Shown here piece after piece: positions 51,253-60,065 of a stretch of DNA of 64,000 nt. This DNA is from Agromyces sp. S2-1-8 (GTDB lineage Bacteria > Actinomycetota > Actinomycetes > Actinomycetales > Microbacteriaceae). How positions within the stretch are numbered: position 1 is the stretch's first letter; each line of letters begins with the position of its first letter. The translations under genes and the position numbers were made by a program. The stretch lies in NCBI RefSeq assembly GCF_021129215.1, contig NZ_JAJOLP010000001.1, positions 434,001 to 498,000 on the forward strand, read 5' to 3'. Below the pieces are notes generated by a model. It ran no database searches and was not told the DNA's origin. It was given only the letters and a program-made list of their open reading frames with translations.

Positions 51253-52152
51253 GTGCCCGTCGCCAAGATCCTGCTGTACTACGCCTTCACGCCGCTCGCC
51301 GACCCCGAGGCGATCCGGCTGTGGCAGCGCGACCTCGCCGAATCGCTCGGACTCCGCGGGCGCCTGCTCATCTCGCACGACGGGCTCAACGGCACCCTCG
51401 GCGGCGAGCTGCGGGCGCTCAAGCGCTACGTGCGCAAGACCCGCGAGTACGCGCCCTTCAAGCACGTCGACTTCAAGTGGAGCGAGGGCACGGGCCTCGA
51501 CGACGAGGGCCGCAGCCTCGACTTCCCGAAGCTCAGCGTCAAGGTGCGCGACGAGATCGTGTCGTTCGGCGCGCCCGGCGAGCTCCGCGTCGACGAGACG
51601 GGCGTCGTGGGTGGCGGCACGAAGCTCGACCCCGACGCGCTGCACGACCTCGTCGGCGAGCGCGGCGACGACGTCGTCTTCTTCGACGGCCGCAACGCGC
51701 TCGAGGCCGAGATCGGGAGGTTCCGCGGAGCGATCGTGCCGCCGACCGAGACGACGCGCGACTTCGTCGGCCTGCTCGACTCGGGAGCGTACGACCACCT
51801 CAAGGACCGCCCGGTCGTCACGTACTGCACGGGCGGGATCCGATGCGAGGTGCTCTCGAGCCTCATGACGAGCCGCGGCTTCGGCGAGGTCTACCAGCTC
51901 GACGGCGGCATCGTGCGCTACGGCGAGCGCTACGGCGACGACGGGCTCTGGGAGGGATCGCTGTACGTCTTCGACGGGCGCGGGTCGATCGACTTCTCCG
52001 ACCATGCGGCCGTCATCGGCGAGTGCGCCCGCTGCGGTGCGGCGACCAGCAGGACCGCCAATTGCACGGATGCCTCGTGCGACGCCGAGTTCGTGCTGTG
52101 CGAGCCGTGCGGCGCCGCGCCGTGCGCGGCGCACCGATCGCTCGTGGAGTAG
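51253..52152 (+). CDS. trhO: tRNA uridine 5-hydroxylase TrhO (rhodanese-related)
   Basis: A 299-aa protein. N-terminal UPF0176 acylphosphatase-like domain ([13 protein letters not shown]), rhodanese domain with active-site Cys192 in [11 protein letters not shown], and a C-terminal zinc-ribbon-like rhodanese_C extension with paired Cys ([22 protein letters not shown]). TrhO (YceA) hydroxylates U34 of certain tRNAs using O2. GTG start at 51253. It ends in Val-Glu-stop with the GGAGTAG typical of nearby repeats. Confidence 0.9.
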   Translation: MPVAKILLYYAFTPLADPEAIRLWQRDLAESLGLRGRLLISHDGLNGTLGGELRALKRYVRKTREYAPFKHVDFKWSEGTGLDDEGRSLDFPKLSVKVRDEIVSFGAPGELRVDETGVVGGGTKLDPDALHDLVGERGDDVVFFDGRNALEAEIGRFRGAIVPPTETTRDFVGLLDSGAYDHLKDRPVVTYCTGGIRCEVLSSLMTSRGFGEVYQLDGGIVRYGERYGDDGLWEGSLYVFDGRGSIDFSDHAAVIGECARCGAATSRTANCTDASCDAEFVLCEPCGAAPCAAHRSLVE

Positions 52153-52233
52153 CGGCGACGCACCTCGAAACCACGTGACCGGTCGCGAGACCGGGCCACC
52201 AGGGCGTCGATGCGGGTGCGACTTCGTCGCGCG

Positions 52234-52824
52234 CTACTCGGCCGGCGGCGCGGTCTGCGGCTCCCCCGCGATCGCCGCGACGGCGAGCGCGAGCTCGTCG
52301 CCCGTCGGCACCAGGTCGGGGTCGACGAGCCACAGGATGCCGAGGCTCTGCGTCAGCGCGAAGTCGAGCTTCGCGATCGCGTCGACCCGGGCGTCGTCGA
52401 GCTCGGGCCGGGAGATGCGAAGATGCTCGGCGATCCCGCGGCAGGCCTCGTTCGTCGCCGCGGCGAGGTCGTGCGCGCCTTCGGGACCGCGCAGCACACG
52501 CACCGTGTTCTCGAGGCTGGCGAGCAGGGCCTCGCGGTTGTCGGCGAACACCTCGGGCATGCGGTTGAAGAGCGCCGCGAACCCCTCGAGGGCCGGGAGC
52601 GCGGTCGTCTCCTGGATGACGGCCTCCATGCGATCGCCGATACCCGATCCGAGCGACTCCGTGAGCGCCTCGGTGATGAGCTGCTCCTTTGACCCGAAGT
52701 GGTAGCCGATCGCCGCCAGGCTCACGCCGGCCGCCGCCGCGATGTCGCGCGCGGTCGCCTTCGCCACGCCGCGCTCGAGGATCACCCGGCGCGCGCCCTC
52801 CAACAGGTCCTCACGATTGCCCAT
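52234..52824 (-). CDS. TetR/AcrR-family regulator
   Basis: A 196-aa protein. HTH ATARDIAAAAGVSLAAIGYHFGSKEQLI at residues about 23-50, C-terminal TetR_C domain with ENTVRVLRGPEGAHDLAA. Divergent from the flavoprotein monooxygenase gene, with two AGACAnnTGTCT operators between, so it controls that gene. Confidence 0.92.
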   Translation of the reverse strand: MGNREDLLEGARRVILERGVAKATARDIAAAAGVSLAAIGYHFGSKEQLITEALTESLGSGIGDRMEAVIQETTALPALEGFAALFNRMPEVFADNREALLASLENTVRVLRGPEGAHDLAAATNEACRGIAEHLRISRPELDDARVDAIAKLDFALTQSLGILWLVDPDLVPTGDELALAVAAIAGEPQTAPPAE

Positions 52825-52858
52825 GCCCCCATCGTACCGAACGATTCAGACGTTTGTA

Positions 52859-52874
52859 TTAGACATCTGTCTAA
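52859..52874. promoter_or_regulatory. TTAGACA-TC-TGTCTAA palindrome, TetR operator 1
   Basis: Perfect 7+2+7 palindrome between the divergent TetR and flavoprotein genes. A degenerate CAGACGTTTGT also lies at about 52847-52857. Confidence 0.75.
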
Positions 52875-52897
52875 CAGAGGTGTAGAACAGACGTATC

Positions 52898-52909
52898 AGA
52901 CAAATGTCT
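52898..52909. promoter_or_regulatory. AGACA-AA-TGTCT palindrome, TetR operator 2
   Basis: Second copy of the AGACAnnTGTCT core, centred 37 bp from copy 1, just upstream of the flavoprotein ribosome site (GGAGGAG at about 52916). Confidence 0.72.
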
Positions 52910-52930
52910 CAATCCTGGAGGAGCACGAAC

Positions 52931-54181
52931 ATGAGCAGCACCGCAGCACCGCACGTCCTGATCTCCGGCGCCGGCATCGCCGGCCTCGCGCTCGCACTGC
53001 AACTCGTGCGCCACGGCATCCGCGCCACCGTCGTCGAGCGCGCCGACGCGCCGCGCCCCGGCGGCCAGGCCGTCGACCTGCGCGGCGCGAGCCGCGAGGT
53101 CGCCGAGCGCATGGGGCTCATGCCGGGCATCGACGCCCGCCGGGTGCACGAGACCGGCATGTCCTACGTCGACGAACAGGGCCGGGTCTTCGGCCGCATG
53201 TCGATGGAGGACTTCGACGGCGAGGGCGCCGTCGCCGAGATCGAGATCGCCCGCGGCGACCTCGCCGATGCACTGCTCGAGGCGCTCGACGAGGCGGCGG
53301 CCACCGCTCCGGGGCTCGTCGAGGTGCGCTACGGCGACCGCATCACTGCGCTCGAACAGCACGACGACCGCGTCGACGTCGGCTTCGAGCACGCCGCGCC
53401 CGCCTCGTTCGACCTCGTCGTCGGCGCCGACGGCGTGCACTCGGCGACCCGGCGACTCGCCTTCGGCCCCGAGGAGAGCTACGCGCACCCGCTCGGCGGA
53501 TACGCCGCGTTCTTCACCCTGCCGACGCCGGCCGACCTCGAGCCCGGCTGGTTCGCGTTGCGCTTCGTGCCCGGCATCGCGTTCGGTCTCCGGCCCGACC
53601 GCGACCCGGCCACCTCGAAGGCGATCCTGACGCTGCGCGGCGCGCACGACCCCGCCCTGCGCGGCGACCGCGCCGCGCAGGAGGCGTTCGTCCGCCGGGC
53701 GCTCGACGGCGCCGGGTGGCACGCCGACACCATCGTCGCGGCGATGGCCGAGGCATCCGACTTCTACTTCGACGAGCTCGTGCGCATCGACCTCGACGAG
53801 CCGGTGAACGGCCGGGTCGCGCTCCTCGGCGATGCCGCGTCGTGCGGCTCGCCGATGACGGACATGGGCACCGCGACCGCGCTCATCGGCGCCTACCTGC
53901 TCGCCGAGCACGTCGTGGCCTCGCCCGGGGAGCTGCCGGCGGCGCTCGCCCGGTACGCGAGCGACATCGCGCCGTTCGTCGACGCGGGCAAGCGGATCCC
54001 GGGCGGCGGCATCAAGCGCATGGTGCCGGCGAGCCGGTTCGACGCGACGATGGCCAGGCTGATGACGCGCGTGATGCTGTCGAAGCCGTTCCTGCCGGTC
54101 GTGCGGCGCATGTTCGCGGCCGGAACGCCCGACCTGGCACTGCCCGCGATCGAGCCGGGCGGACGGGTCGCGGCCGGGTGA
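52931..54181 (+). CDS. FAD-dependent aromatic hydroxylase-like monooxygenase
   Basis: A 416-aa group A flavoprotein monooxygenase. FAD Rossmann start VLISGAGIAGLALALQLVRHG, VVGADGVHSATRRLAFG (DG motif) and GRVALLGDAASCGSPMTDMGTATALIGAYLLAEHV (GD motif), as in TetX/PHBH-like enzymes. ATG 52931 with GGAGGAG. Under control of the divergent TetR. It may inactivate a xenobiotic that also serves as inducer; substrate unknown. Confidence 0.9.
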   Translation: MSSTAAPHVLISGAGIAGLALALQLVRHGIRATVVERADAPRPGGQAVDLRGASREVAERMGLMPGIDARRVHETGMSYVDEQGRVFGRMSMEDFDGEGAVAEIEIARGDLADALLEALDEAAATAPGLVEVRYGDRITALEQHDDRVDVGFEHAAPASFDLVVGADGVHSATRRLAFGPEESYAHPLGGYAAFFTLPTPADLEPGWFALRFVPGIAFGLRPDRDPATSKAILTLRGAHDPALRGDRAAQEAFVRRALDGAGWHADTIVAAMAEASDFYFDELVRIDLDEPVNGRVALLGDAASCGSPMTDMGTATALIGAYLLAEHVVASPGELPAALARYASDIAPFVDAGKRIPGGGIKRMVPASRFDATMARLMTRVMLSKPFLPVVRRMFAAGTPDLALPAIEPGGRVAAG

Positions 54182-54185
54182 AGGC

Positions 54186-54205
54186 GGCGGGACGTTCGTC
54201 CCGCC
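54186..54205. terminator. GGCGGGAC-GTTC-GTCCCGCC hairpin
   Basis: Perfect 8-bp stem with a GTTC tetraloop, 4 nt after the flavoprotein stop, between convergent genes. Strong small terminator for the plus strand. Confidence 0.65.
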
Positions 54206-54232
54206 CCCGCGGCCCGTCGACGGTCGTCGCGC

Positions 54233-55681
54233 TCAGCCGGCGGAGCGATACCGCGGGCGGCGCGACCAGGTGCGGGCCGCCCGGCTCGACAGTGCGAGCA
54301 GCACGAGGATGTCGACGGCGAGGGTCAGCAGCGTCGTGCGGATCGTGATCTCGGCGCTGCCGACCCAGTAGTCGATCGCCGACAGCAGCGTCGACAGCAC
54401 GGCGACGACCATGACGGTGACGCGGGCCCAGTTGCTGCCCCGGAAGACGAGCCAGGCGAAGACGAGCTGCGCGAGCAGCACGATCGCCCCGGCGCCCACG
54501 ATGAACCACAGCACGATCTGCGCCGCGTCGGCGTCGGAGACGTCGTCGATGTGGATGTCGGCCGCCTCGCCCACGATCGTCGGCCACTGCATCGCGAGCG
54601 AGATGAGCCAGACGACGCCGAGCAGCACGCGCACCACGATGAGCGCGGCACCGAGCGAGATCGTGATCGGCCGTCGAGCGGCCGCCGGCCGAGGCATCCG
54701 GCCGGTGTCGCGCTCGGCGAGACGGGCGAACGGCTCGAAGGCGGTGCGCTTGCCGACCTCGCCGGGCCCGCCGCCGGCGGCGAGTGCGGCCTCGAGCTCG
54801 TCGCGTCGTGCGCGCGCCGCCGCATCGGCGGCCGCGGGTTCCACGCCGATGGCATCGCCCAGCACGACGACCGGCAGGTCGCCGTCGGTGCGGATCGTGT
54901 CGCCGCCGCCGTTGCGCGAGTGGTAGCCGGTCGAGAAGTCGCTGATCACCCCGACCTCGACGGGCACGCCCGAGTCGACGAGCGTACGCACGATGTGGTC
55001 GCGCTCGACGTCGGTGTCGGCGTCGATCTTGTGCGTGATCTGCAGGGTGAAGAGCGAGAACCCGACCGAGCGGTCGAACGTGCCGGCGGCGAGCCAGTCG
55101 ACCCGGCGCCCGCCCGGCAGCAGCCAGCCGTCGGGGGTGCGCCAGAACCGCACGTGGTGGCGCTTCGCCGGGTTGCCCGCGACCTCCTGCTGGTAGGCGA
55201 AGTCCTGCATCCGGCCGAAGAGGAAGAGGGGGCTCACGGGCGCCTCGTCGTAGCTCCTGCGCGTGAGCGTCGAGGCGATGATGCGCCAGCTCGAACGGGC
55301 GTCGACATCGTCGGCACGGGTCCAGCCGGCGGCGGCCATCGCCTCGTGCAGCGATCGCTCGTCGCCCCGGAGCGCGAGGTTCACGGGGTCGCCCAGCAGC
55401 CCGTCGCTCGTGCGGGCCCGGCCGATGAAGTAGTCGGGCACGTAGATCGTCGTGAGGATGCGGTGCAGGCGCGGCAGCACGAGGTACGCGAGCACGAGCC
55501 AGAACACGACGAAGAACAGCGGCCCGAACCAGCCCCAGTCGAAGCTCTGCTCGAGCACGAGCCAGGCCAGCCAGATCGAGGCGAGCCCCGCGTAGACGAA
55601 GAAGAAGCCGTCGAGCACGGCACTGAGCGACACCCTGCGGGCGCGCGGCGGCCCGGATGCCTCGGCCGGACGCTCCCCCAT
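54233..55681 (-). CDS. LssY C-terminal domain membrane protein
   Basis: A 482-aa protein. Two N-terminal spans (FFFVYAGLASIWLAWLVLEQ, LFFVVFWLVLAYLVL), then YVPDYFIGRARTSDGLLGDPVNLALRG, and SPLFLFGRMQDFAYQQEVAGNPAKRHHVRFW, the LssY_C domain signature. Four more C-terminal spans follow. LssY_C appears in membrane proteins of Gram-positive and Gram-negative bacteria without defined activity. ATG 55681. Minus strand, divergent from the ICL/PEPM gene. Confidence 0.82.
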   Translation of the reverse strand: MGERPAEASGPPRARRVSLSAVLDGFFFVYAGLASIWLAWLVLEQSFDWGWFGPLFFVVFWLVLAYLVLPRLHRILTTIYVPDYFIGRARTSDGLLGDPVNLALRGDERSLHEAMAAAGWTRADDVDARSSWRIIASTLTRRSYDEAPVSPLFLFGRMQDFAYQQEVAGNPAKRHHVRFWRTPDGWLLPGGRRVDWLAAGTFDRSVGFSLFTLQITHKIDADTDVERDHIVRTLVDSGVPVEVGVISDFSTGYHSRNGGGDTIRTDGDLPVVVLGDAIGVEPAAADAAARARRDELEAALAAGGGPGEVGKRTAFEPFARLAERDTGRMPRPAAARRPITISLGAALIVVRVLLGVVWLISLAMQWPTIVGEAADIHIDDVSDADAAQIVLWFIVGAGAIVLLAQLVFAWLVFRGSNWARVTVMVVAVLSTLLSAIDYWVGSAEITIRTTLLTLAVDILVLLALSSRAARTWSRRPRYRSAG

Positions 55682-55745
55682 GTCCGAATGCTACTCGCGG
55701 CGAACGCACGGCGCCCCTGTCGGACGAGGCCCATAGGGTGAGGTC

Positions 55746-56516
55746 ATGACCCTCGCCGAGACCGCCGCCGAACTCCGCCGACTGCACGCCGCCCCCGAGC
55801 TCCTGCAGGTGGTGAACGTGTGGGACGTCGTGAGCGCCCGCGCCGTCGCCGCCCTGCCCGAGACCCGCGCCCTCGCCACCGCCGGCCACTCGATCGCCGC
55901 GTCGTTCGGCTACGCCGACGGCGAGATCCCGGTCGAGCTCATGCTCGACATGGCCGGTCGCATCGCCCGCGCCGTCGAGGTCCCGGTGAGCGCCGACCTC
56001 GACGACGGCTACGGCGCACCCGGCGAGACGGTCCGTCGTGCGATCGGCGAGGGCATCGTCGGCGCGAACATCGAAGACCGGCTGAAGCCGCTCACCGAGT
56101 CGGTCGCCGCGGTGCAGGCGGCCGTCGCCGCGGCCGAGGCCGAGGGCGTCCCGTTCGCCCTCAACGCCCGGACCGACGCGTGGCTGCGCGGCCGCGAACG
56201 CCCGCGCGAGGTGTGGATCGCCGACGTCGTCGAGCGCGGCAGCGCCTACCTCGACGCCGGTGCGACGAGCGTGTTCGTTCCCGGCGTGTTCGGCGAGGCC
56301 GAGATCGAAGAGATCGTCGCCGCCCTCGGCGAGCAGAAGCTGGCCCTCATCGGGCTGCCAGGGGTGCCGGCCCCCGCCCGCCTCGAGGCGCTCGGCGTCG
56401 CCCGCCTCTCCTACGGCCCGACGACCCAGCGGGTCGCACTCGGAGCCCTGCAGGACCTCGCGACCGACCTCTATTCGGGCGGGGTGCTGCCCGACGGCAT
56501 CCGGGCGCTGAACTGA
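55746..56516 (+). CDS. Isocitrate lyase/PEP mutase-family enzyme
   Basis: A 256-aa TIM-barrel protein. LATAGHSIAASFGYADGE, ADLDDGYGAPGETV, ANIEDRLKP and ALNARTDAWLRG are family motifs. It lacks the KRCGH lyase site of PrpB (44 kb), so it is not a methylisocitrate lyase; it belongs to the broad ICL/PEPM group that includes oxaloacetate decarboxylase-like and unknown-function members. Substrate unknown. Confidence 0.87.
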   Translation: MTLAETAAELRRLHAAPELLQVVNVWDVVSARAVAALPETRALATAGHSIAASFGYADGEIPVELMLDMAGRIARAVEVPVSADLDDGYGAPGETVRRAIGEGIVGANIEDRLKPLTESVAAVQAAVAAAEAEGVPFALNARTDAWLRGRERPREVWIADVVERGSAYLDAGATSVFVPGVFGEAEIEEIVAALGEQKLALIGLPGVPAPARLEALGVARLSYGPTTQRVALGALQDLATDLYSGGVLPDGIRALN

Positions 56517-56699
56517 TACCGAGCGATCCTTGCGCTGATCTGCGAATCCCCCACGAGACGGATGCCCGAGGGCCCGCGCGCTCGCTAGGGTGAGCATGTC
56601 CGCGGCCTCGGCCGCGAGCATGGGTCGAGCGGGGGCGCGGCCCGGTCCCCGAGCTCGTCGAGGGGGCGACCTGCGACGCCCCTGACGTGAGGAGCGCGC
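56517..56699. other. Intergenic region upstream of ABC operon
   Basis: A 183-nt same-strand gap holding the promoter of the ABC/AlkZ-like operon. No palindrome of note; the GAGGAG ribosome site is at its right end. Confidence 0.3.
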
Positions 56700-57599
56700 A
56701 TGGCCGACGGCATCCCCATCGAGATCACGGGTCTGACGAAGCGCTTCGGCGCGGTCACCGCGGTCGAGGACCTCGGGTTCACGGTGCAGCCCGGCAAGGT
56801 GACCGGCTTCCTCGGGCCCAACGGCGCGGGCAAGACCACGACCCTGCGCGTGCTGCTCGGGCTCGAGCGACCCGACGCCGGCACCGCGACGTTCGGCGGC
56901 ACGCCCTACGCGGCGCTGCCGCGCCCGCTCGAGACCGTCGGCGCATCGCTCGACGCGAGCTTCCACCCCGGCCGGTCGGCCCGCAACCACCTCCTCGTGT
57001 ACGCGACGGCGGCGGGCATCGACCGCTCGCGCGTGCCGGCGGTGCTCGCCCAGGTGGGCATCGCCGAGTACGCCGACCGCCGCGTCGGCGGGTACTCGCT
57101 CGGCATGCGGCAGCGCCTCGCGCTCGCGTACACGCTGCTCGGCGACCCCGGCGTCTTCGTGCTCGACGAGCCGATCAACGGGCTCGACCCCGAGGGCATC
57201 AAGTGGATCAGGGGCTTCCTGCAGGCGCTCGCCCGCGAGGGACGCACCGTACTCGTCTCGTCGCACCTGCTGAGCGAGGTGCAGCAGTCGGTCGACGACG
57301 TCGTGATCATCTCGAAGGGCCGGCTCGTGAAGCGCGGCACCCTCGCGAGCCTCGAGCTCGACGCGGCGCCCCGCACCATCGTCGACTCGCCCGACCGGGC
57401 GGCGCTCGTGGCGGCGCTCGACGCGGCCGGGCTCGAGTACACCGAAGGGCGCGGCGGGCTCATCGTCGCCGAGCCCGATCCGGCGCGCGTCGGGCACGCG
57501 GCCTTCGTCGGCGGCGTCGAGCTCAGCGCGCTGCACCGGCTGAAATCCGGGCTCGAGGAGTCGTTCCTGTCGCTCGTGGGCGGGGGTGACGAGTCGTGA
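56700..57599 (+). CDS. ABC transporter ATP-binding protein
   Basis: A 299-aa ATPase. Walker A FLGPNGAGKTTTLRVLL, signature GYSLGMRQRLALAYTLL, Walker B VFVLDEPINGLDP. ATG 56700 with GAGGAG. Pairs with the permease at 57596 (GTGA overlap). Resembles antibiotic (bacitracin-type) or lipid exporters. The signature has GYSLGM instead of LSGGQ, common in this subgroup. Confidence 0.93.
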   Translation: MADGIPIEITGLTKRFGAVTAVEDLGFTVQPGKVTGFLGPNGAGKTTTLRVLLGLERPDAGTATFGGTPYAALPRPLETVGASLDASFHPGRSARNHLLVYATAAGIDRSRVPAVLAQVGIAEYADRRVGGYSLGMRQRLALAYTLLGDPGVFVLDEPINGLDPEGIKWIRGFLQALAREGRTVLVSSHLLSEVQQSVDDVVIISKGRLVKRGTLASLELDAAPRTIVDSPDRAALVAALDAAGLEYTEGRGGLIVAEPDPARVGHAAFVGGVELSALHRLKSGLEESFLSLVGGGDES

Positions 57600-58441
57600 A
57601 CGGCTGGAACGCGATCGGCGCCGAGTTCCGCAAGGTGTTCACCACGCGGATGTGGTGGCTGCTCGCGATCATCCTCTTCGCCTACGTCGGGGTCACGGCC
57701 GGCGGACTCGGCGCCTTCCTCGGCTGGGCGACCGCGAACCCCGAGGCGGCCGCCGAGGCGAGCGGCGGACCGGGCGGCGGCGCGGTCGTTCCGCCCGGCA
57801 CCGAACTGGCACCGCTCATCTACAGCTTCGCCTCGTCGATCGGGTACGTGTTCCCGGTGCTCCTCGGCGCGCTCGCGGTCACGAGCGAGTACCGGCACAA
57901 GACGCTCACGCCGACGTTCCTCGCAGCGCCGCACCGTCAGGTCGTGCTGTGGTCGAAGTTCGCGACGCAGATCGTCATCGGCGCCGGCCTCGGCGTGGTC
58001 GCGTTCGCCGCCTCGGTCGGCGCCGGAGCCGCGGCGCTCGCGGGCTTCGGCCTCGACACCGGCCTCGACTCGTCGGACACCTGGGCCCTCATCGGCCGCG
58101 GCGTGCTCGCCCTCGCACTCTGGGGCGGCATCGGCGTCGGCCTGGGCGTGCTCGTCGTCAACCAGGTGGCGGCCATCGTGATCGTCATCGTGTTCGCGCA
58201 GTTCATCGAGCCGATCCTGCGCATCGTGGCCTCGCTGAGCGAGGTCACGGCCGCGATCGGCAAGTTCCTGCCGGGCGCGGCGAGCGACGCCCTCGTCGGG
58301 GCGTCGTTCTACACGATGGCGACGCCGGGCGGCACCGCCCAGTCGCTCGAGTGGTGGCAGGGCGGGCTCGTGCTGCTCGGCATCGCCGTCGTCGCGACCG
58401 TGATCGGCGGCGCGACGACCTGGCGGAGGGACGTGACGTAG
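57596..58441 (+). CDS. ABC-2 type permease
   Basis: A 281-aa protein with about six spans (WWLLAIILFAYVGVTAGGLG; FPVLLGALAVTSEYRHKTL; LGVLVVNQVAAIVIVIVFAQF). TSEYRHKTLTPTFLAAPHR is typical of ABC-2 permeases that pair with bacitracin-like ATPases. GTG 57596 overlaps the ATPase stop; the stop abuts the next GTG. Confidence 0.92.
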   Translation: MNGWNAIGAEFRKVFTTRMWWLLAIILFAYVGVTAGGLGAFLGWATANPEAAAEASGGPGGGAVVPPGTELAPLIYSFASSIGYVFPVLLGALAVTSEYRHKTLTPTFLAAPHRQVVLWSKFATQIVIGAGLGVVAFAASVGAGAAALAGFGLDTGLDSSDTWALIGRGVLALALWGGIGVGLGVLVVNQVAAIVIVIVFAQFIEPILRIVASLSEVTAAIGKFLPGAASDALVGASFYTMATPGGTAQSLEWWQGGLVLLGIAVVATVIGGATTWRRDVT

Positions 58442-59593
58442 GTGCTCGCCGCCGAGCTGCGCTCGCGGCGCCTGTTCGCGCAGGGCCTGCGCGGGCCGGA
58501 TGCCTCGAGGCCGGCGCCCACGACGGCCCCCGAGGTCGTGCGGCGTGCGCTCGCGGTGCAGGCGCAGGAGTACCTGCCCGCGCAATGGGGTCTCGCGCAG
58601 CGCATCGCGCCCGACGGTCGACCCGACGCGGCCGCGGTCGCCGCCGCGATCGATCGCGGCGAGATCCTGCGTACCCACGTGCTGCGCCCGACCTGGCACT
58701 TCGTGGCGCCCGACGATGCACGATGGCTGCTCGAGCTGTCGGCGCCCCGGGTGCGCCGGCAGATGGCCGGCACGATCCGCAAGGCCGGATGGGACGGCGA
58801 GGCCGGCACACGGGCGGTCGACGTGGTGGCGCGCTCGGTCGAGGGCGGCCACCGCACGCGCGGCGAGATCGCCCAGGAGCTCGAACGGGCCGGCCTGCCG
58901 ACGGCGGGGCTGCTCTTCGTGCTGCTCATCGCCGAGCTCGAGCTCGTCGTGATCTCCGGTGCGAGCGCCGGGCGGCAGCGCACGTACGCGGCGTTCGACG
59001 AGCGGGTGCCCGCCGCGGCGCCCCGCCCACGGGAGGAGGCCCTCGCCGAACTCGTGGACCGCGCGCTCTCGACCCGGGGCCCCGCGACGGTGCGCGACCT
59101 CGCCGCCTGGTCGGGCTCGACGCTCGGCGACGTGCGGACGGCACTCGCCGCGGCATCCGAACGCAGCCGGGGCCGGATCGAGCGGTTCGACGACGACGAG
59201 GAGGAGCTCTGGCACGACGCCGAGGTCGCGGCCGCCTGGTCGGCACGGCCCGCGGCACGGGCCGCGCACGACGACGACGGCGAGCGGATCGACCTGCTCC
59301 AGGGCTACGACGAGTACATCATGGGCTACGCGATGCCCCGCGCGTACCTGCAGCCGCCCGGCGTCGAGGCGCCGATCATCCCCGAGTTCCCGCTGCACGC
59401 GATGCTCGCCGGCGGCGTCATGGTCGGCCGATGGGCGCCGGTCGTGCAGGGCGGGCGGGCGACGCTGCGCGTGCTGCCGTGGCGGGTGTTCTCGCGCGGC
59501 GAGCGGCGCTCGCTCGACGCGGGCCTGGCCGAGGTCGGCGCGTTCCTCGGAATGTCGACCGACGTCGCCTTCGAGCCGATGGACGGGGAGTGA
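58442..59593 (+). CDS. HTH_42 (AlkZ/YcaQ-like) winged-helix protein
   Basis: A 383-aa protein. N-terminal RALAVQAQEYLPAQWGLAQRI holds a Q-A-Q triplet in the position of the catalytic Q-phi-Q motif of AlkZ-like DNA glycosylases; ILRTHVLRPTWHFVAPDDARWLLEL and LLQGYDEYIMGYAMPR are other family marks. AlkZ removes interstrand-crosslink-forming adducts; YcaQ homologues have broader repair roles. GTG 58442 follows the permease stop directly, so it is co-transcribed with an ABC exporter, the arrangement of self-resistance modules. No biosynthetic genes are nearby. Confidence 0.85.
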   Translation: MLAAELRSRRLFAQGLRGPDASRPAPTTAPEVVRRALAVQAQEYLPAQWGLAQRIAPDGRPDAAAVAAAIDRGEILRTHVLRPTWHFVAPDDARWLLELSAPRVRRQMAGTIRKAGWDGEAGTRAVDVVARSVEGGHRTRGEIAQELERAGLPTAGLLFVLLIAELELVVISGASAGRQRTYAAFDERVPAAAPRPREEALAELVDRALSTRGPATVRDLAAWSGSTLGDVRTALAAASERSRGRIERFDDDEEELWHDAEVAAAWSARPAARAAHDDDGERIDLLQGYDEYIMGYAMPRAYLQPPGVEAPIIPEFPLHAMLAGGVMVGRWAPVVQGGRATLRVLPWRVFSRGERRSLDAGLAEVGAFLGMSTDVAFEPMDGE

Positions 59594-59738
59594 GCGTATC
59601 GAGACGGTCGCATCCGGGAAGACGAGCACGGCATGCGGCCCGCGGGCAGGGCCCCGACCCGGTCGATGACGTGTTCGCCGAGGAGCGCACGATCGTGCAG
59701 ATGAACTCGACGCCCTCGCCGACATCGCCCGGCGCTCG
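59594..59738. other. Non-coding remnant region
   Basis: Begins with GAGCGTATCGAGACGG, half of the REP-like repeat, and contains no intact gene. A DUF222-HNH remnant follows. Confidence 0.4.
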
Positions 59739-59945
59739 TTGGGCGCGAATGACGGGCACCGTTGCGGCGGGTGCGCGTGGCCCGGGTGCACAGGGCCACC
59801 GTCGCACACCCAGCCGCACCGCATCAGGTGGTGGAAGCGCCACAAGGGCACGACCGATCTCGACAACGGGATCATGCTCTGCTCTCACCATCACCACCGC
59901 CACCCGACCCCGCAACCCACCTCGCAACAGACGCCGCCTGACGTC
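59739..59945 (+). pseudogene. HNH endonuclease C-terminal remnant (DUF222 type)
   Basis: NDGHRCGGCAWPGCTG, then HRIRWWKRHKGTTDLDNGIML and CSHHHH, are the HNH core of actinobacterial DUF222/13E12-type endonucleases. The long N-terminal DUF222 domain is missing and the first catalytic His region reads QPHRI instead of the usual AHHI. The frame is open into the DUF1304 gene at 60066. A decayed fragment of a commonly mobile gene family; the borders are approximate. Confidence 0.65.
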
Positions 59946-60065
59946 GACACCCGCTCGGTACGGCCGGCATGCCTGCGGGCCGGTGCCGCCCCAGATCCGT
60001 TCATCGCGGTGCGGCTCCACGCGCGGCGCCCGCCACGAGGCATCCACTGCGCGTACGATCGCGGC

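Noticed and set aside
55746-56516. Second prpB
   Set aside because: It lacks the KRCGH active-site block of methylisocitrate lyase.
54012-57536. A 1174-aa minus-strand open frame over several genes
   Set aside because: Low-complexity antisense shadow with no recognisable domains; the ATP-binding, ICL/PEPM and LssY-C genes it overlaps are well supported.
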